In this document: one piece after another, positions 1 to 9,176 of the stretch
Position numbering within the stretch: the stretch's first letter is position 1
Layout of the letters: each line of letters opens with the position of its first letter
Source: an uncultured Planktomarina sp.
Lineage (GTDB): Bacteria > Pseudomonadota > Alphaproteobacteria > Rhodobacterales > Rhodobacteraceae
Reading direction: 5' to 3'
Assembly: GCA_905181815.1 (NCBI GenBank)
Contig: CAJIZA010000003.1
Span: 248,001-312,000 of the forward strand
Length of the DNA stretch: 64,000 bases
Program-made: the position numbers and the translations under genes
The notes under the pieces: model-generated
The model's database searches: none
Seen by the model: the letters and a program-made list of their open reading frames with translations, nothing else
Told to the model about the DNA's origin: nothing

Positions 1-1323
1 CGTTTGATTGACCAACATACCGAAGCGCCGACGCAACATAAACTGCGGACCAAGGCTGAAAGCGAGTTGGATGGTATGGAGCTTTACCGCCGTCTACGCC
101 TTCCAGATCCAGACCACATTGGCTTTCGCTATCCGCACCAAGTTTCTGGGGGGCAATTGCAGCGCGCGATGACCGCGATGGCTATGTCGTGCCGACCAGA
201 CCTGATCATTTTTGATGAGCCAACTACGGCGCTGGATGTGACTACTCAGATCGAAGTCTTAGCCGCTATTCGCGACATTGTGGAGCAGTTTGATACGGCT
301 GCCATTTACATTACCCATGACCTTGCAGTCGTGGCGCAGATGGCTGATCGGATTAAAGTATTGTTACGGGGTGATGAGGTAGAAGAGGCAGAGACCCGCG
401 CCATGCTCTCGGCGCCGCGCGAAGACTATACCAAGTCCCTTTGGGCCGTGCGGTCTTTCCAAAGACCTGCAAAACTGGCGATTTCAACTGGGGTAATTCC
501 GATTGTGTCTTTGAAAAACGTCTCAGGGGCTTATGGAAAATCTCCTGTTTTGTTTGATGTTGCATTTGATATCCACGTGGGTCGCACAGTGGCGGTGGTG
601 GGCGAATCTGGATCAGGAAAATCGACGACGGCGCGCTGCATCACTGGGCTATTACCGCCAAGCCAGGGGTATATTGAGTTTAACGGCGAAGCCTTGCCGT
701 TGGATTATCGTAAGCGCAGCAAAGATCAATTGCGTCAGGTGCAGATGATTTACCAAATGGCCGATACAGCGCTCAATCCGCGCAGCTCGATTGGTGATAT
801 TATTGGCCGGCCGGTGCAGTTTTATTCTGGCCTCACCGGTTCTGCAAAACGCAAACGGGTTGAGGAGCTATTGGCGCAGATTGAACTGGAGCCAGGACAA
901 TATATTGATCGTCTGCCCAGTGAACTGTCTGGCGGGCAGAAGCAGCGCATTGGTATTGCTCGCGCCCTGGCCGCCGAACCGCAGTTCATCATCTGTGATG
1001 AGGTGACTTCAGCGCTTGATCAACTGGTGGCAGAGGGTATTTTGAAACTTCTTGCGCAGCTACAAGACGACTTGTGCTTGTCCTATATGTTCATCACCCA
1101 TGACCTCGCGACCGTGCGGGCGATCAGTGATGATGTTGTGGTCATGAAAGATGGCAGGGTTGTTGAGCAGGGGCCAAAAGCCGAGATGTTTCAACCGCCA
1201 CACCATCCCTATACTGATCTTTTGCTCTCATCTGTGCCTGAAATGGACCCAGATTGGCTTACAAACCTGTTAAATGGGCGTGGAGTGGATAACATCGGTG
1301 ACGCAGCGGTTGGGAAGATGTAA
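1..1323 (+). CDS. Peptide/oligopeptide ABC transporter, fused double ATP-binding protein (5' end outside window)
   Basis: This cytoplasmic ATPase powers import of peptides or similar solutes through an Opp/Dpp-type permease. Two ABC modules are fused in one chain, like DppD joined to DppF. The frame is open from the first base, and the first Walker A lies upstream of the window. In the visible protein the first module has signature VSGGQLQ (residues 47-53) and Walker B with DEPTTALD (to 78). The second has Walker A GESGSGKST (200-208), signature LSGGQKQR (308-315) and DEVTSALD (to 339). A substrate-binding protein follows after 76 bases. The substrate cannot be read from the sequence. Confidence 0.9.
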   Translation, partial: RLIDQHTEAPTQHKLRTKAESELDGMELYRRLRLPDPDHIGFRYPHQVSGGQLQRAMTAMAMSCRPDLIIFDEPTTALDVTTQIEVLAAIRDIVEQFDTAAIYITHDLAVVAQMADRIKVLLRGDEVEEAETRAMLSAPREDYTKSLWAVRSFQRPAKLAISTGVIPIVSLKNVSGAYGKSPVLFDVAFDIHVGRTVAVVGESGSGKSTTARCITGLLPPSQGYIEFNGEALPLDYRKRSKDQLRQVQMIYQMADTALNPRSSIGDIIGRPVQFYSGLTGSAKRKRVEELLAQIELEPGQYIDRLPSELSGGQKQRIGIARALAAEPQFIICDEVTSALDQLVAEGILKLLAQLQDDLCLSYMFITHDLATVRAISDDVVVMKDGRVVEQGPKAEMFQPPHHPYTDLLLSSVPEMDPDWLTNLLNGRGVDNIGDAAVGKM

Positions 1324-1399
1324 GATCGAATCACCCTCCCTGCCAAACAGGGGGCGCGGGGCGACCCGCCAAAAATGAAAGCAACATAGGAGAAGACGA

Positions 1400-2944
1400 A
1401 TGTCTCAATTCAGTAGACGTGGACTTTTAAAAACAGGGGCCGCTGCTGGTGTGATCGCCGCGACAGGTTTGCCAGCGAAGTCGGCTGCAAAACGCGGTGG
1501 AAAGCTGCGCATGGGTTTAAATGGTGCGAACACATCTGACAGCTTCGACGGCCGGACGCATTCGGATCAATTCATGATCCACATGGGTCATGGGACCGTG
1601 TTTGACTGCCTCACAGAGGTGACGGCCTCTGGTGAGCTCGTGGGTGAGTTGGCAGAGAGCTGGGAAGCTAGTTCAGATGCCAAAACATGGACGTTTAACC
1701 TGCGCAAAGGCGTGACGTTCCACAACGGCAAATCCTTTGGTGCGGACGACGTTATCGCATCTTTGAGTATGCACACAGAGGAAGGAGCGAAATCCGCTGC
1801 TAAACCAATCGTGGCTGCCATCACCGAGATGAAGAAAATGAACGACCATCAGATCCAGTTCACTTTGTCGGCCGGTAATGCAGATTTTCCATTCCTGCTC
1901 TCAGATTATCATATTTTGATGTATCCTGCCGGTATGATCGATGAAGCTATCGCTAAGGGCATTGGTACAGGGCTCTACAAAGTGGTCAGTTTTGATCCTG
2001 GTGTGCGCTGTGTTCTTGCTCGCGTGGACAGCCATTATAAAGACGGTCGTGCTGGTTGGTTTGACGAGATTGAATGCATTGCCATCAATGATTCGTCTGC
2101 CAGGATGAATGCTTTGATGACAGGCCAGGTGGACGCGGTTAACCGCGTTGACTTTAAGACCGAGCCATTGTTGCGCGCTAATCCAAACATTGAGATTTTC
2201 GAAGTGACGGGGAATATGCAGTACACATTCCCAATGTTAACCAATCAGGCACCATTTAATGACATTAACGTTCGGAAGGCGCTAAAATACGGGATTGATC
2301 GTCAAGAAATGGTCGATAAAATTCTGCAGGGTCATGGTATGATAGGTAACGATCATCCAATCGGTCCTGCAAACCAATACCTTGCTACAGAAATTCCCCA
2401 AATTGAGCTTGATCTCGATAAGGCTAAGTTTCACATGAAAGAAGCTGGATTGACGGAGTTAAATGTAGAACTTTCCGCCTCAGATGCGGCTTTTACTGGT
2501 GCGGTTGATGCATCGCAATTGTATCAAGCGTCTGCTAAGAGTGCCGGCATTAATATCAATGTGGTGCAAGAGCCAGCTGATGGCTACTGGTCTAACGTTT
2601 GGCTGAAAAAGGGCTGGTGCGCTTGCTATTGGTCTGGCCGTGCAACGGAAGATTGGATGTTCTCAACGGCCTATGAGAGTGGGGTGCCTTGGAATGACAC
2701 ACACTGGGAGAACGCTCGTTTTCAGGAGCTGTTGTTAACCGCCCGAGCAGAGCTTGATAGCAATAAACGGCGTGAACAATATACTGAAATGCAATTAATA
2801 TGTTCTCAAGAGGGTGGAACTATTATTCCAATGTTTGCAAATACGGTGGATGCGGCCTCTACGAAATTGGCCCATGGTCCAGATATCGGCAACATCTGGC
2901 AAATGGACTCCAGTCGACTGACAGAGCGCTGGTGGTTTGCGTAA
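1400..2944 (+). CDS. ABC transporter substrate-binding protein, family 5 (peptide/nickel type), Tat-exported
   Basis: This periplasmic solute receptor (514 aa) presumably serves the upstream double ATPase. The N-terminus carries a twin-arginine signal (SRRGLLKTG, residues 5-13) followed by a hydrophobic Ala-rich stretch, so Tat export is likely. The family-5 fold is shown by LAESWEAS followed by TWTFNLRKGVTFHNGK (about residues 80-115), and later by the segment with NDINVRKALKYGIDR. Length is normal. The start has a Shine-Dalgarno AGGAGAAG a few bases upstream. A strong terminator follows at once, so this gene ends its operon. Ligand is unknown; dipeptides, opines or other small solutes are possible. 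Confidence 0.9.
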   Translation: MSQFSRRGLLKTGAAAGVIAATGLPAKSAAKRGGKLRMGLNGANTSDSFDGRTHSDQFMIHMGHGTVFDCLTEVTASGELVGELAESWEASSDAKTWTFNLRKGVTFHNGKSFGADDVIASLSMHTEEGAKSAAKPIVAAITEMKKMNDHQIQFTLSAGNADFPFLLSDYHILMYPAGMIDEAIAKGIGTGLYKVVSFDPGVRCVLARVDSHYKDGRAGWFDEIECIAINDSSARMNALMTGQVDAVNRVDFKTEPLLRANPNIEIFEVTGNMQYTFPMLTNQAPFNDINVRKALKYGIDRQEMVDKILQGHGMIGNDHPIGPANQYLATEIPQIELDLDKAKFHMKEAGLTELNVELSASDAAFTGAVDASQLYQASAKSAGININVVQEPADGYWSNVWLKKGWCACYWSGRATEDWMFSTAYESGVPWNDTHWENARFQELLLTARAELDSNKRREQYTEMQLICSQEGGTIIPMFANTVDAASTKLAHGPDIGNIWQMDSSRLTERWWFA

Positions 2945-2965
2945 GACCTTAGGGTTTTATTGATC

Positions 2966-2996
2966 AAAGGCCTCGGATTTTCCGAGGCCTTTTTTG
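2966..2996 (+). terminator. Rho-independent terminator after the substrate-binding protein gene
   Basis: A perfect 12-bp stem (AAAGGCCTCGGA with TCCGAGGCCTTT) closes a 3-base TTT loop and runs into a T-rich tract. It separates the transporter operon from the rimP operon. Confidence 0.9.
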
Positions 2997-3111
2997 TTTC
3001 ACCTGTGATGGGGAAATCGGTTGTGCGTGCGGCGGTGCTGCCGTGTCAGAGAACCTTTTGAAAGAATCGCTATTCTAGGATTGAAACTGCTGGCTAAACT
3101 CTGTAGTGAAT

Positions 3112-3207
3112 ATGAAACAGCGGCGTTTCGGCTTCTACTCCCGAAATTCCACCGGAAAATATCACGGGCCGCGCGCCCGTTTTTTTGTGCCTGAAAGGTG
3201 CCTATGA
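3112..3207 (+). CDS. Possible 31-codon leader frame running into rimP
   Basis: An ATG at 3112 opens a 31-codon frame that crosses the hairpin and T-tract at 3164-3187. It stops at TGA 3205-3207, overlapping the rimP ATG (3204) in an ATGA. The deduced peptide is basic ([13 protein letters not shown] at its start). No convincing ribosome-binding site precedes it, so it may be chance. If translated, it would couple to rimP and would bring ribosomes through the terminator hairpin. The rest of 2997-3160 shows no tRNA or other gene. Confidence 0.25.
   Translation: MKQRRFGFYSRNSTGKYHGPRARFFVPERCL
3164..3187 (+). terminator. Terminator/attenuator in the rimP leader
   Basis: A 6-bp GC-rich stem (ACGGGC with GCCCGT, loop CGCGC) is followed directly by seven T residues. 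It ends only about 17 bases before the rimP start and lies downstream of an independent terminator at 2966-2996. It must therefore act on a transcript that starts in between, as an attenuator of the rimP-nusA-infB operon or as the end of a short leader RNA. Confidence 0.75.
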
Positions 3208-3776
3208 CAGATCTGATTGCCAAGGCTGCAATGGACCAGCGACTGCTCAAGATCCTGAACCCAATGATTGAGGGTTTGGGTTATGAGGTGGTGCGTTTGC
3301 GTTTGATGAGCGGCAATACCCCTACGTTGCAAATCATGGCGCAAAACCCTGATGGCACGATGGAGGTGGATGGCTGTGCTGAGATCAGTTCGGCGGTTTC
3401 CGCTTTGATGGATGTCGAAGATCCGATTATTGAAGCCTACACGCTTGAAGTTTCAAGCCCTGGTATTGATCGCCCTTTAACTCGATTGAAAGATTTTGAC
3501 CAATGGGTTGGTTATATGGCCAAGATTGAAACCGAACAGCTGATCGACGGTCGCCGCCGCTTCAAGGGCGAATTGACTGGCACTGACGGGAATGAGGTTT
3601 TGATCACTATTGAAGAGGGGACGATTGGTCTCAAATTTGACTGGCTGGCTGATGCCAAACTGATCTTGACGGATGATTTGATACGCGCGGTTCTCAAAGG
3701 TCGCAAAGACGCGGGTCAAATTGATGAAACACAATATGATGAAGTGCAAACCATCGTTGATGGAGAGGAAGACTAA
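3204..3776 (+). CDS. rimP: Ribosome maturation factor RimP
   Basis: RimP (190 aa) assists maturation of the 30S subunit in the cytoplasm. The protein shows the family segment [20 protein letters not shown] and the core [16 protein letters not shown], the most conserved part of the family. The ATG at 3204 is chosen because GAAAGG (3193-3198) sits five bases upstream; an in-frame GTG at 3198 lies inside that site. It is the first gene of the classical rimP-nusA-infB operon, and its stop overlaps the nusA ATG (TAATG). A terminator-like hairpin in the leader suggests attenuation. Confidence 0.95.
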   Translation: MTDLIAKAAMDQRLLKILNPMIEGLGYEVVRLRLMSGNTPTLQIMAQNPDGTMEVDGCAEISSAVSALMDVEDPIIEAYTLEVSSPGIDRPLTRLKDFDQWVGYMAKIETEQLIDGRRRFKGELTGTDGNEVLITIEEGTIGLKFDWLADAKLILTDDLIRAVLKGRKDAGQIDETQYDEVQTIVDGEED

Positions 3777-5389
3777 TGGCCATTACATCTGCAAACCAGC
3801 TTGAGCTGCTACAAACCGCCGAAGCTGTTGCTCGTGAAAAAATGATTGATCCCGGTCTGGTGATTGAGGCGATGGAAGAATCTTTGGCGCGAGCGGCAAA
3901 GTCTCGCTATGGCGCAGAAATGGATATCCGAGTTTCCATTGACCGGAAAACTGGCCGGGCGACCTTCACCCGTGTGCGCACTGTCGTGGAAGAAGAGTCG
4001 CTGGAAAATTACCAAGCGGAATTTACTGTTGAGCAAGCTACGCAATACATGGAAAACCCAGAAGTGGGCCAGCAGTATATCGAAGAGGTTCCTCCGGTTG
4101 AAATGGGCCGCATCGCTGCACAATCTGCCAAGCAGGTAATTTTGCAAAAAGTCCGTGAAGCGGAGCGGGACCGTCAATATGAAGAATTTAAGGATCGTGC
4201 TGGCACGATTATCAATGGTCTGGTGAAGCGTGAAGAATATGGCAATGTAATTGTCGATATTGGCCGCGGTGAAGCTGTGTTGCGCCGCAATGAGAAAATT
4301 GGCCGTGAGAGCTATCGCCCCAACGACCGCATCCGCGTTTACATCAAGGAAGTGCGCCGTGAGCAGCGCGGCCCGCAGATCTTCCTGTCGCGAACAGCGC
4401 CAGAATTCATGGCCGAATTGTTTAAAATGGAAGTGCCGGAAATCTATGATGGCATCATTGAAATCAAAGCCGTGGCCCGTGATCCCGGATCGCGCGCGAA
4501 GATCGCTGTGATCTCTTATGATGGATCCATTGATCCGGTTGGTGCCTGCGTTGGGATGCGCGGCAGCCGGGTGCAAGCGGTTGTGAATGAACTTCAAGGG
4601 GAAAAAATCGACATTATTCCTTGGAACGAAGATCAACCTACTTTCTTAGTGAACGCTCTGCAACCTGCGGAAGTGACCAAAGTGGTTCTGGATGAAGAAG
4701 CAGGCAAGATTGTCGTTGTTGTGCCAGATGAGCAGCTTAGCCTGGCCATTGGACGCCGCGGTCAAAACGTGCGTTTGGCCAGCCAGCTGACCAACCTCGA
4801 CATCGACATTATGACTGAGGAGGAAGAATCCAAGCGCCGTCAGGCCGAATTTGAAGTGCGGACGAAGCTCTTTACCGACAGTTTGGATCTCGACGAATTC
4901 TTTGCACAGCTCTTAGTGTCCGAAGGGTTCACCAGCCTTGAAGAGGTGGCCTATGTGGAGCTTGATGAGCTTTTGGTCATCGATGGGGTGGATGAAGCCA
5001 CGGCAAGCGAGCTGCAAGCTCGTGCTCGTGACGTGATTGAAGCTGAAAACACCCGTGCAATGGACCGCGCTCGTGAATTGGGTGTCGAAGATAGCTTAGT
5101 GAATTTCGAAGGCTTAACGCCACAGATGATCGAAGCCTTGGCTGACGATGGAGTGAAAACCTTGGAAGATTTTGCCACTTGCGCCGATTGGGAATTGGCG
5201 GGTGGTTGGACTACTGTTGAAGGTGAGCGGGTCAAAGATGACGGTGTGCTTGAAAAATTTGATGTGGATTTGGCTGAGGCGCAAAACATGGTGATGACGG
5301 CTCGGATTATGCTGGGCTGGGTGGACCCTGAAGAATTGCTCGATGAAGGGGCGGAAGTCTCAGAAGATGATGCGGAACAGGTGAGCTAA
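3776..5389 (+). CDS. nusA: Transcription termination/antitermination factor NusA
   Basis: NusA (537 aa) binds RNA polymerase and nascent RNA and modulates pausing, termination and antitermination. Order of domains: N-terminal RNAP-binding domain (1-125), S1 domain (about 130-200, with IVDIGRGEAVLRR), two KH domains (about 200-345, with GACVGMRGSRVQAVVNEL and LAIGRRGQNVRLAS), then acidic C-terminal repeats. Its TAA is followed immediately by the ATG of the ylxR-L7Ae gene, so the operon is tightly coupled. In Escherichia coli NusA represses its own operon; the leader terminator here would be a plausible target, which is inference. Confidence 0.97.
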   Translation: MAITSANQLELLQTAEAVAREKMIDPGLVIEAMEESLARAAKSRYGAEMDIRVSIDRKTGRATFTRVRTVVEEESLENYQAEFTVEQATQYMENPEVGQQYIEEVPPVEMGRIAAQSAKQVILQKVREAERDRQYEEFKDRAGTIINGLVKREEYGNVIVDIGRGEAVLRRNEKIGRESYRPNDRIRVYIKEVRREQRGPQIFLSRTAPEFMAELFKMEVPEIYDGIIEIKAVARDPGSRAKIAVISYDGSIDPVGACVGMRGSRVQAVVNELQGEKIDIIPWNEDQPTFLVNALQPAEVTKVVLDEEAGKIVVVVPDEQLSLAIGRRGQNVRLASQLTNLDIDIMTEEEESKRRQAEFEVRTKLFTDSLDLDEFFAQLLVSEGFTSLEEVAYVELDELLVIDGVDEATASELQARARDVIEAENTRAMDRARELGVEDSLVNFEGLTPQMIEALADDGVKTLEDFATCADWELAGGWTTVEGERVKDDGVLEKFDVDLAEAQNMVMTARIMLGWVDPEELLDEGAEVSEDDAEQVS

Positions 5390-6001
5390 ATGAGCCATGG
5401 CGGCGCACATACTTTGGAAAATCTGACTGAGCGTAAATGCTTAGTCAGTCAGGATTCTGGTCCAAAAGCGGGTTTAATCCGCTTTGTGACCAGCCCTGAT
5501 GGAGTGGTCGTGCCGGATATACTGGAAAAATTGCCTGGTAGGGGGTACTATGTTACTGCCGACCTGCATCTTTTGGAAGACGCGGTAAAGCGTAAAGTCT
5601 TTGCCCGTGGTGCGAAAACGCAGGTAAGCGTGCCAGAAAATCTGATTGCTCAGATTGACCGGCAGCTTGCGCGCCGGGTCATTGATCTTGTATCAATTGC
5701 CCGTAAAGCCGGCAAAGCTGTGACAGGCTTTGAGAAGGTTAAAGGGTGGTTGGCCGAGGGCCGTGCTAAGGTCTTGCTGCAAGCCAGTGATGGATCTGCC
5801 CGTGGTAAAGACAAATTATGGACCCCAGAGGGCGGACGATTTTTTGGGTGTTTAACGGCGCAGGAATTGGGTTTGGCATTTGGGCGTGGGCATGCGATAC
5901 ACTGCGCACTCGCCAGTGGCAAACTTAGCGAACGTGTAGTACATGATGCCGCAAGACTGCGCGGATTACGAGACGCCACCAAGGTGGGTATAGGGCAATA
6001 G
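5390..6001 (+). CDS. YlxR (DUF448) domain fused to an L7Ae-like RNA-binding domain
   Basis: This 203-aa RNA-binding protein joins two folds. Residues about 10-80 match the YlxR family (ERKCLV, GLIRFV, LPGRGYYV); residues about 95-190 resemble the L7Ae/L30e family (DLVSIARKAGKAVTGFEKV). In many bacteria ylxR and ylxQ are two separate genes between nusA and infB; fusion is common in alphaproteobacteria. The start abuts the nusA stop. A role in ribosome or RNase P RNA biology is known for relatives, but the exact function is not settled. Confidence 0.9.
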   Translation: MSHGGAHTLENLTERKCLVSQDSGPKAGLIRFVTSPDGVVVPDILEKLPGRGYYVTADLHLLEDAVKRKVFARGAKTQVSVPENLIAQIDRQLARRVIDLVSIARKAGKAVTGFEKVKGWLAEGRAKVLLQASDGSARGKDKLWTPEGGRFFGCLTAQELGLAFGRGHAIHCALASGKLSERVVHDAARLRGLRDATKVGIGQ

Positions 6002-6027
6002 CCCTCTGAAAAGGACAATAGAGCTTT

Positions 6028-8493
6028 ATGAGCGATGACGGAAAAAAAACACTCGGCTTGATGAGCGGGTCACGTTCGGGAAATGTGAAACAAAGTTTCA
6101 GTCACGGCCGGACCAAGAATGTTGTGGTAGAAACCAAGCGTAAACGCGTTGTCGTACCTAAGCCTGGCGCAGCAAAACCTGCCGCTCCTGGAGCTGTACG
6201 GGGCGGCGATCCGGCGCGTCGGCCAGCCGGAATTTCTGATGCGGAAATGGAGCGTCGTTTAAAGGCTGTACAATCCGCGAAAGCACGCGAGACAGAAGAT
6301 GTGGCGCGGCGCGCTCAAGAAGATCTCGAGCGGGAGGCTGAACGCACCCGTCGCCGCGAAGAACAGGAAGCAAAAGAGCGTGAGCTGCGCGAACGCGAAG
6401 AGCGGACGCAGGCAAAAATCGCCGCTGAAGAGCAGAAGAAACGCGAAGCGGAGGCGGCAGTAATGCGTGCGGCCGCACCCGCACCGACACCCGAAGAGCG
6501 AGCTGCAAAAACGGGCGTTTTGCGTAACAAGGTTTCTGAGCCTGTGCGCCGTGAGGAACCTGCGCGTCCAAGCCGTAATAAAGGTCGGGAAGATAATCGT
6601 CGCTCTGGCAAGCTGACTGTTAATCAGGCCAGCGCCGGAAACGATGGGCGGCATCGCTCAATGGCATCGATGAAGCGCAAGCAAGAGCGCGCTCGTCAAA
6701 AAGCGATGGGCGGGGCTGTTGAGCGTGAGAAAATTATCCGCGACGTGCAAGTGCCGGACGCGATTATGGTGCAAGAGTTGGCCAATCGTATGGCTGAGCG
6801 GGTTGCTGATGTTGTGAAATCCTTGATGCAAATGGGCATGATGGTGACACAGAACCAAACCATAGACCAAGATACAGCAGAGCTGATCGTGGAAGAGTTT
6901 GGTCACAAAATTGTGCGTGTTTCGGATGCGGATGTTGAGGATGTGATTGACCAAGTGGTTGATAGCCCTGAAGATCTTAAGCCACGCGCGCCAATCATCA
7001 CGGTTATGGGGCATGTTGACCACGGCAAAACCTCGCTTTTGGATGCGATCCGCAATGCGCGGGTTGTCTCCGGTGAAGCCGGCGGCATTACTCAACATAT
7101 CGGCGCGTATCAGGTTGAGCAGAAAGGCGATCTTTTGACCTTCCTCGATACACCGGGCCACGCGGCCTTTACGTCTATGCGATCACGCGGTGCGCAGGTC
7201 ACAGATATTGTTATTTTGGTTGTTGCTGCAGATGATGCGGTGATGCCACAAACAATTGAGGCGATTGCCCACGCAAAAGCGGCCAATGTACCGATGATTG
7301 TGGCCATCAACAAAATTGACCGCCCTGCAGCTGATTCGCAAAAAGTGCGGACCGATTTGTTGCAACATGAGGTGATTGTGGAGCAAATGTCAGGTGAGGT
7401 CCAAGACGTGGAAGTGTCCGCGACAACTGGCCAAGGCTTGGATCAATTGCTGGAAGCGATTGCTTTGCAGTCTGAAATTTTGGAGCTGAAAGCCAATCCA
7501 AGCCGTGCAGCCTCTGGAGCTGTCATTGAAGCGCAGTTGGACGTCGGTCGTGGCCCGGTGGCCACTGTTTTAGTTCAAAACGGGACACTTAAACTTGGTG
7601 ATATTTTCGTGGTTGGGGAGCAATGGGGCAAAGTACGCGCCTTAATCAGCGACTCTGGGGAGCGGATCAAGACCGCTGGGCCATCAACGCCTATTGAAGT
7701 TCTTGGCCTGAACGGTACACCGGAAGCCGGTGACGTTCTGAATGTGGTCGAAACCGAAGCGCAGGCGCGTGAAATTGCAGAATACCGTGCGCAAGCGGCC
7801 AAAGATAAACGCGCCGCCCTAGGTGCAGCGACAACTTTAGAACAGCTCATGGCCAATGCGAAGGCTAATGAGGATATCAGCGAGCTGCCAATTCTTTTGA
7901 AAGCCGACGTTCAGGGCTCTGCGGAAGCGATTGTGCAGGCCATGGCGAAAATCGGCAACGACGAAGTTCGGGTGCGGGTTTTGCACTCTGGTGTTGGTGC
8001 AATCACAGAAACAGATATCGGATTGGCTGAAGCCTCTGGTGCGCCGGTGTTTGGCTTTAACGTGCGGGCAAATACCTCAGCGCGAAATACAGCCAATCAA
8101 AAAGGCGTTGAGATTCGCTATTATTCAGTGATTTATGATTTGGTAGATGATGTGAAATCGGCTGCGTCCGGTCTATTGAGCGCCGAAATTCGCGAAACAT
8201 TCATTGGTTATGCCAATATCAAAGAAGTGTTTAAGGTATCGGGTATTGGCAAAGTTGCTGGTTGCTTGGTTACCGAAGGCGTGGCACGCCGCTCCGCTGG
8301 GGTACGCTTACTGCGTGATAACGTCGTTATTCATGAAGGCACGCTGAAAACACTGAAGCGCTTCAAAGACGAGGTGCCTGAGGTGCAATCGGGCCAAGAA
8401 TGCGGTATGGCCTTTGAAAACTATGATGACATCAGACCGAATGATGTGATCGAAATCTTTGAGCGTGAAGAAATTGAACGCAAGCTGACTTAA
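6028..8493 (+). CDS. infB: Translation initiation factor IF-2
   Basis: IF-2 (821 aa) is the GTPase that brings initiator fMet-tRNA to the 30S subunit. After an N-terminal region rich in charged Arg/Glu coiled coil (about 80-150), the G domain begins near residue 320. G1 is [13 protein letters not shown]3 DTPGHAAF, and G4 NKIDRP. Domains II-IV follow, with a normal C-terminus ending near [12 protein letters not shown]. The start has AAAAGGAC upstream. A strong terminator follows. rbfA and truB, which often come next in other bacteria, are not here. Confidence 0.97.
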   Translation: MSDDGKKTLGLMSGSRSGNVKQSFSHGRTKNVVVETKRKRVVVPKPGAAKPAAPGAVRGGDPARRPAGISDAEMERRLKAVQSAKARETEDVARRAQEDLEREAERTRRREEQEAKERELREREERTQAKIAAEEQKKREAEAAVMRAAAPAPTPEERAAKTGVLRNKVSEPVRREEPARPSRNKGREDNRRSGKLTVNQASAGNDGRHRSMASMKRKQERARQKAMGGAVEREKIIRDVQVPDAIMVQELANRMAERVADVVKSLMQMGMMVTQNQTIDQDTAELIVEEFGHKIVRVSDADVEDVIDQVVDSPEDLKPRAPIITVMGHVDHGKTSLLDAIRNARVVSGEAGGITQHIGAYQVEQKGDLLTFLDTPGHAAFTSMRSRGAQVTDIVILVVAADDAVMPQTIEAIAHAKAANVPMIVAINKIDRPAADSQKVRTDLLQHEVIVEQMSGEVQDVEVSATTGQGLDQLLEAIALQSEILELKANPSRAASGAVIEAQLDVGRGPVATVLVQNGTLKLGDIFVVGEQWGKVRALISDSGERIKTAGPSTPIEVLGLNGTPEAGDVLNVVETEAQAREIAEYRAQAAKDKRAALGAATTLEQLMANAKANEDISELPILLKADVQGSAEAIVQAMAKIGNDEVRVRVLHSGVGAITETDIGLAEASGAPVFGFNVRANTSARNTANQKGVEIRYYSVIYDLVDDVKSAASGLLSAEIRETFIGYANIKEVFKVSGIGKVAGCLVTEGVARRSAGVRLLRDNVVIHEGTLKTLKRFKDEVPEVQSGQECGMAFENYDDIRPNDVIEIFEREEIERKLT

Positions 8494-8506
8494 TTTTTAA
8501 AAATGT

Positions 8507-8538
8507 AAAAAATGGCGCTTCTGTTGGGCGCCATTTTT
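8507..8538 (+). terminator. Rho-independent terminator of the rimP-infB operon
   Basis: AAAAAATGGCGC pairs with GCGCCATTTTT around a 9-base loop, ending in a T-tract. The A-tract on the other arm means it could also serve the convergent minus-strand gene ending at 8560. Confidence 0.9.
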
Positions 8539-8559
8539 CTTTGTGCTCTATGAAACGAG

Positions 8560-8703
8560 TTACCCGTTATAGAGTTTTTGACCGATTTTGATTTGGACTG
8601 AGCCTTTGAGGGTTTTGCCTTTGTAAATCCCCTGAGCTAAAATCCGCGATCCAATCATGATCGTTTTCTCGATTGATTGATTGGTGTTGTCCTTTTGATC
8701 CAT
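8560..8703 (-). CDS. Small hypothetical protein (47 aa)
   Basis: I do not recognise this gene. The frame starts at ATG 8703 with a good ribosome-binding site (GGGGAAAGG, five to six bases upstream) and encodes 47 aa, beginning MDQKDNTNQS. It ends in a Gly/Lys-rich stretch with ILAQGIYKGKTLKGS that could form a small beta structure. No signal peptide or membrane segment is visible. It lies 74 bases after mutT on the same strand and ends just before the bidirectional-looking infB terminator. The frame is open upstream of the ATG, but the ribosome-binding site argues for the short form. Confidence 0.5.
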   Translation of the reverse strand: MDQKDNTNQSIEKTIMIGSRILAQGIYKGKTLKGSVQIKIGQKLYNG

Positions 8704-8777
8704 TGCACCTTTCCCCAAACCTATTGGGAACAAGTTACATTTAAATTTTGTAAAAGTTGCTAAGACTTTGGATAGAA

Positions 8778-9176
8778 TTAGAGCCAATCGTACAGGACTG
8801 GAATCAACGGTAGATCTGCGGCAGGCATGGGATAAGATCTAAGGTCGTGTTTGCGGACCCACTTTAGGGACTGCCCCTCCTGAGGTTGCGGAACACCTTG
8901 CCACTTCCGGCAGGCGAATAGGGGCATTAAAAGGTGAAAATCCTCATAGGCATGGCTGGTAAACGTCAGTGGGGCAAGGCAGCTTTGCCAGGTGTTAATG
9001 CCCAATTCCTCTTCTAATTCGCGGATTAAGGCGGCCTCTGGGGTTTCTCCCGCTTCGACTTTGCCGCCGGGAAATTCCCAAAGGCCGGCCATGGGTTTGC
9101 CCTTGGGGCGCTGTGCTAGAAGCACACGACCTTCCGGATCGATCAGGGCAACCGCAGAGACAAGGATCGTTTTCAT
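8778..9176 (-). CDS. mutT: Nudix hydrolase MutT (8-oxo-dGTP pyrophosphatase)
   Basis: MutT (132 aa) cleans oxidised nucleotides such as 8-oxo-dGTP from the pool and so prevents A:T to C:G transversions. The Nudix box is complete at about residues 38-60: GGKVEAGETPEAA, then RELEEELGI, matching G-x5-E-x7-REUxEExGU. The N-terminus (VSAVALIDPEGRVLLAQRP) is typical. Its ATG overlaps the argJ stop by four bases, so it is co-transcribed in a ppiC-argJ-mutT unit. Relatives can act on other nucleoside diphosphate derivatives, but the length and motif favour MutT. Confidence 0.9.
   Translation of the reverse strand: MKTILVSAVALIDPEGRVLLAQRPKGKPMAGLWEFPGGKVEAGETPEAALIRELEEELGINTWQSCLAPLTFTSHAYEDFHLLMPLFACRKWQGVPQPQEGQSLKWVRKHDLRSYPMPAADLPLIPVLYDWL

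Noticed and set aside
2997..3160. tRNA gene before rimP, as in Escherichia coli
   Set aside because: No cloverleaf or CCA-type acceptor could be drawn.
3809..4636. 275-codon frame opposite nusA
   Set aside because: Long antisense frame with His/Phe/Asn-rich shadow composition; nusA is clearly the real gene.
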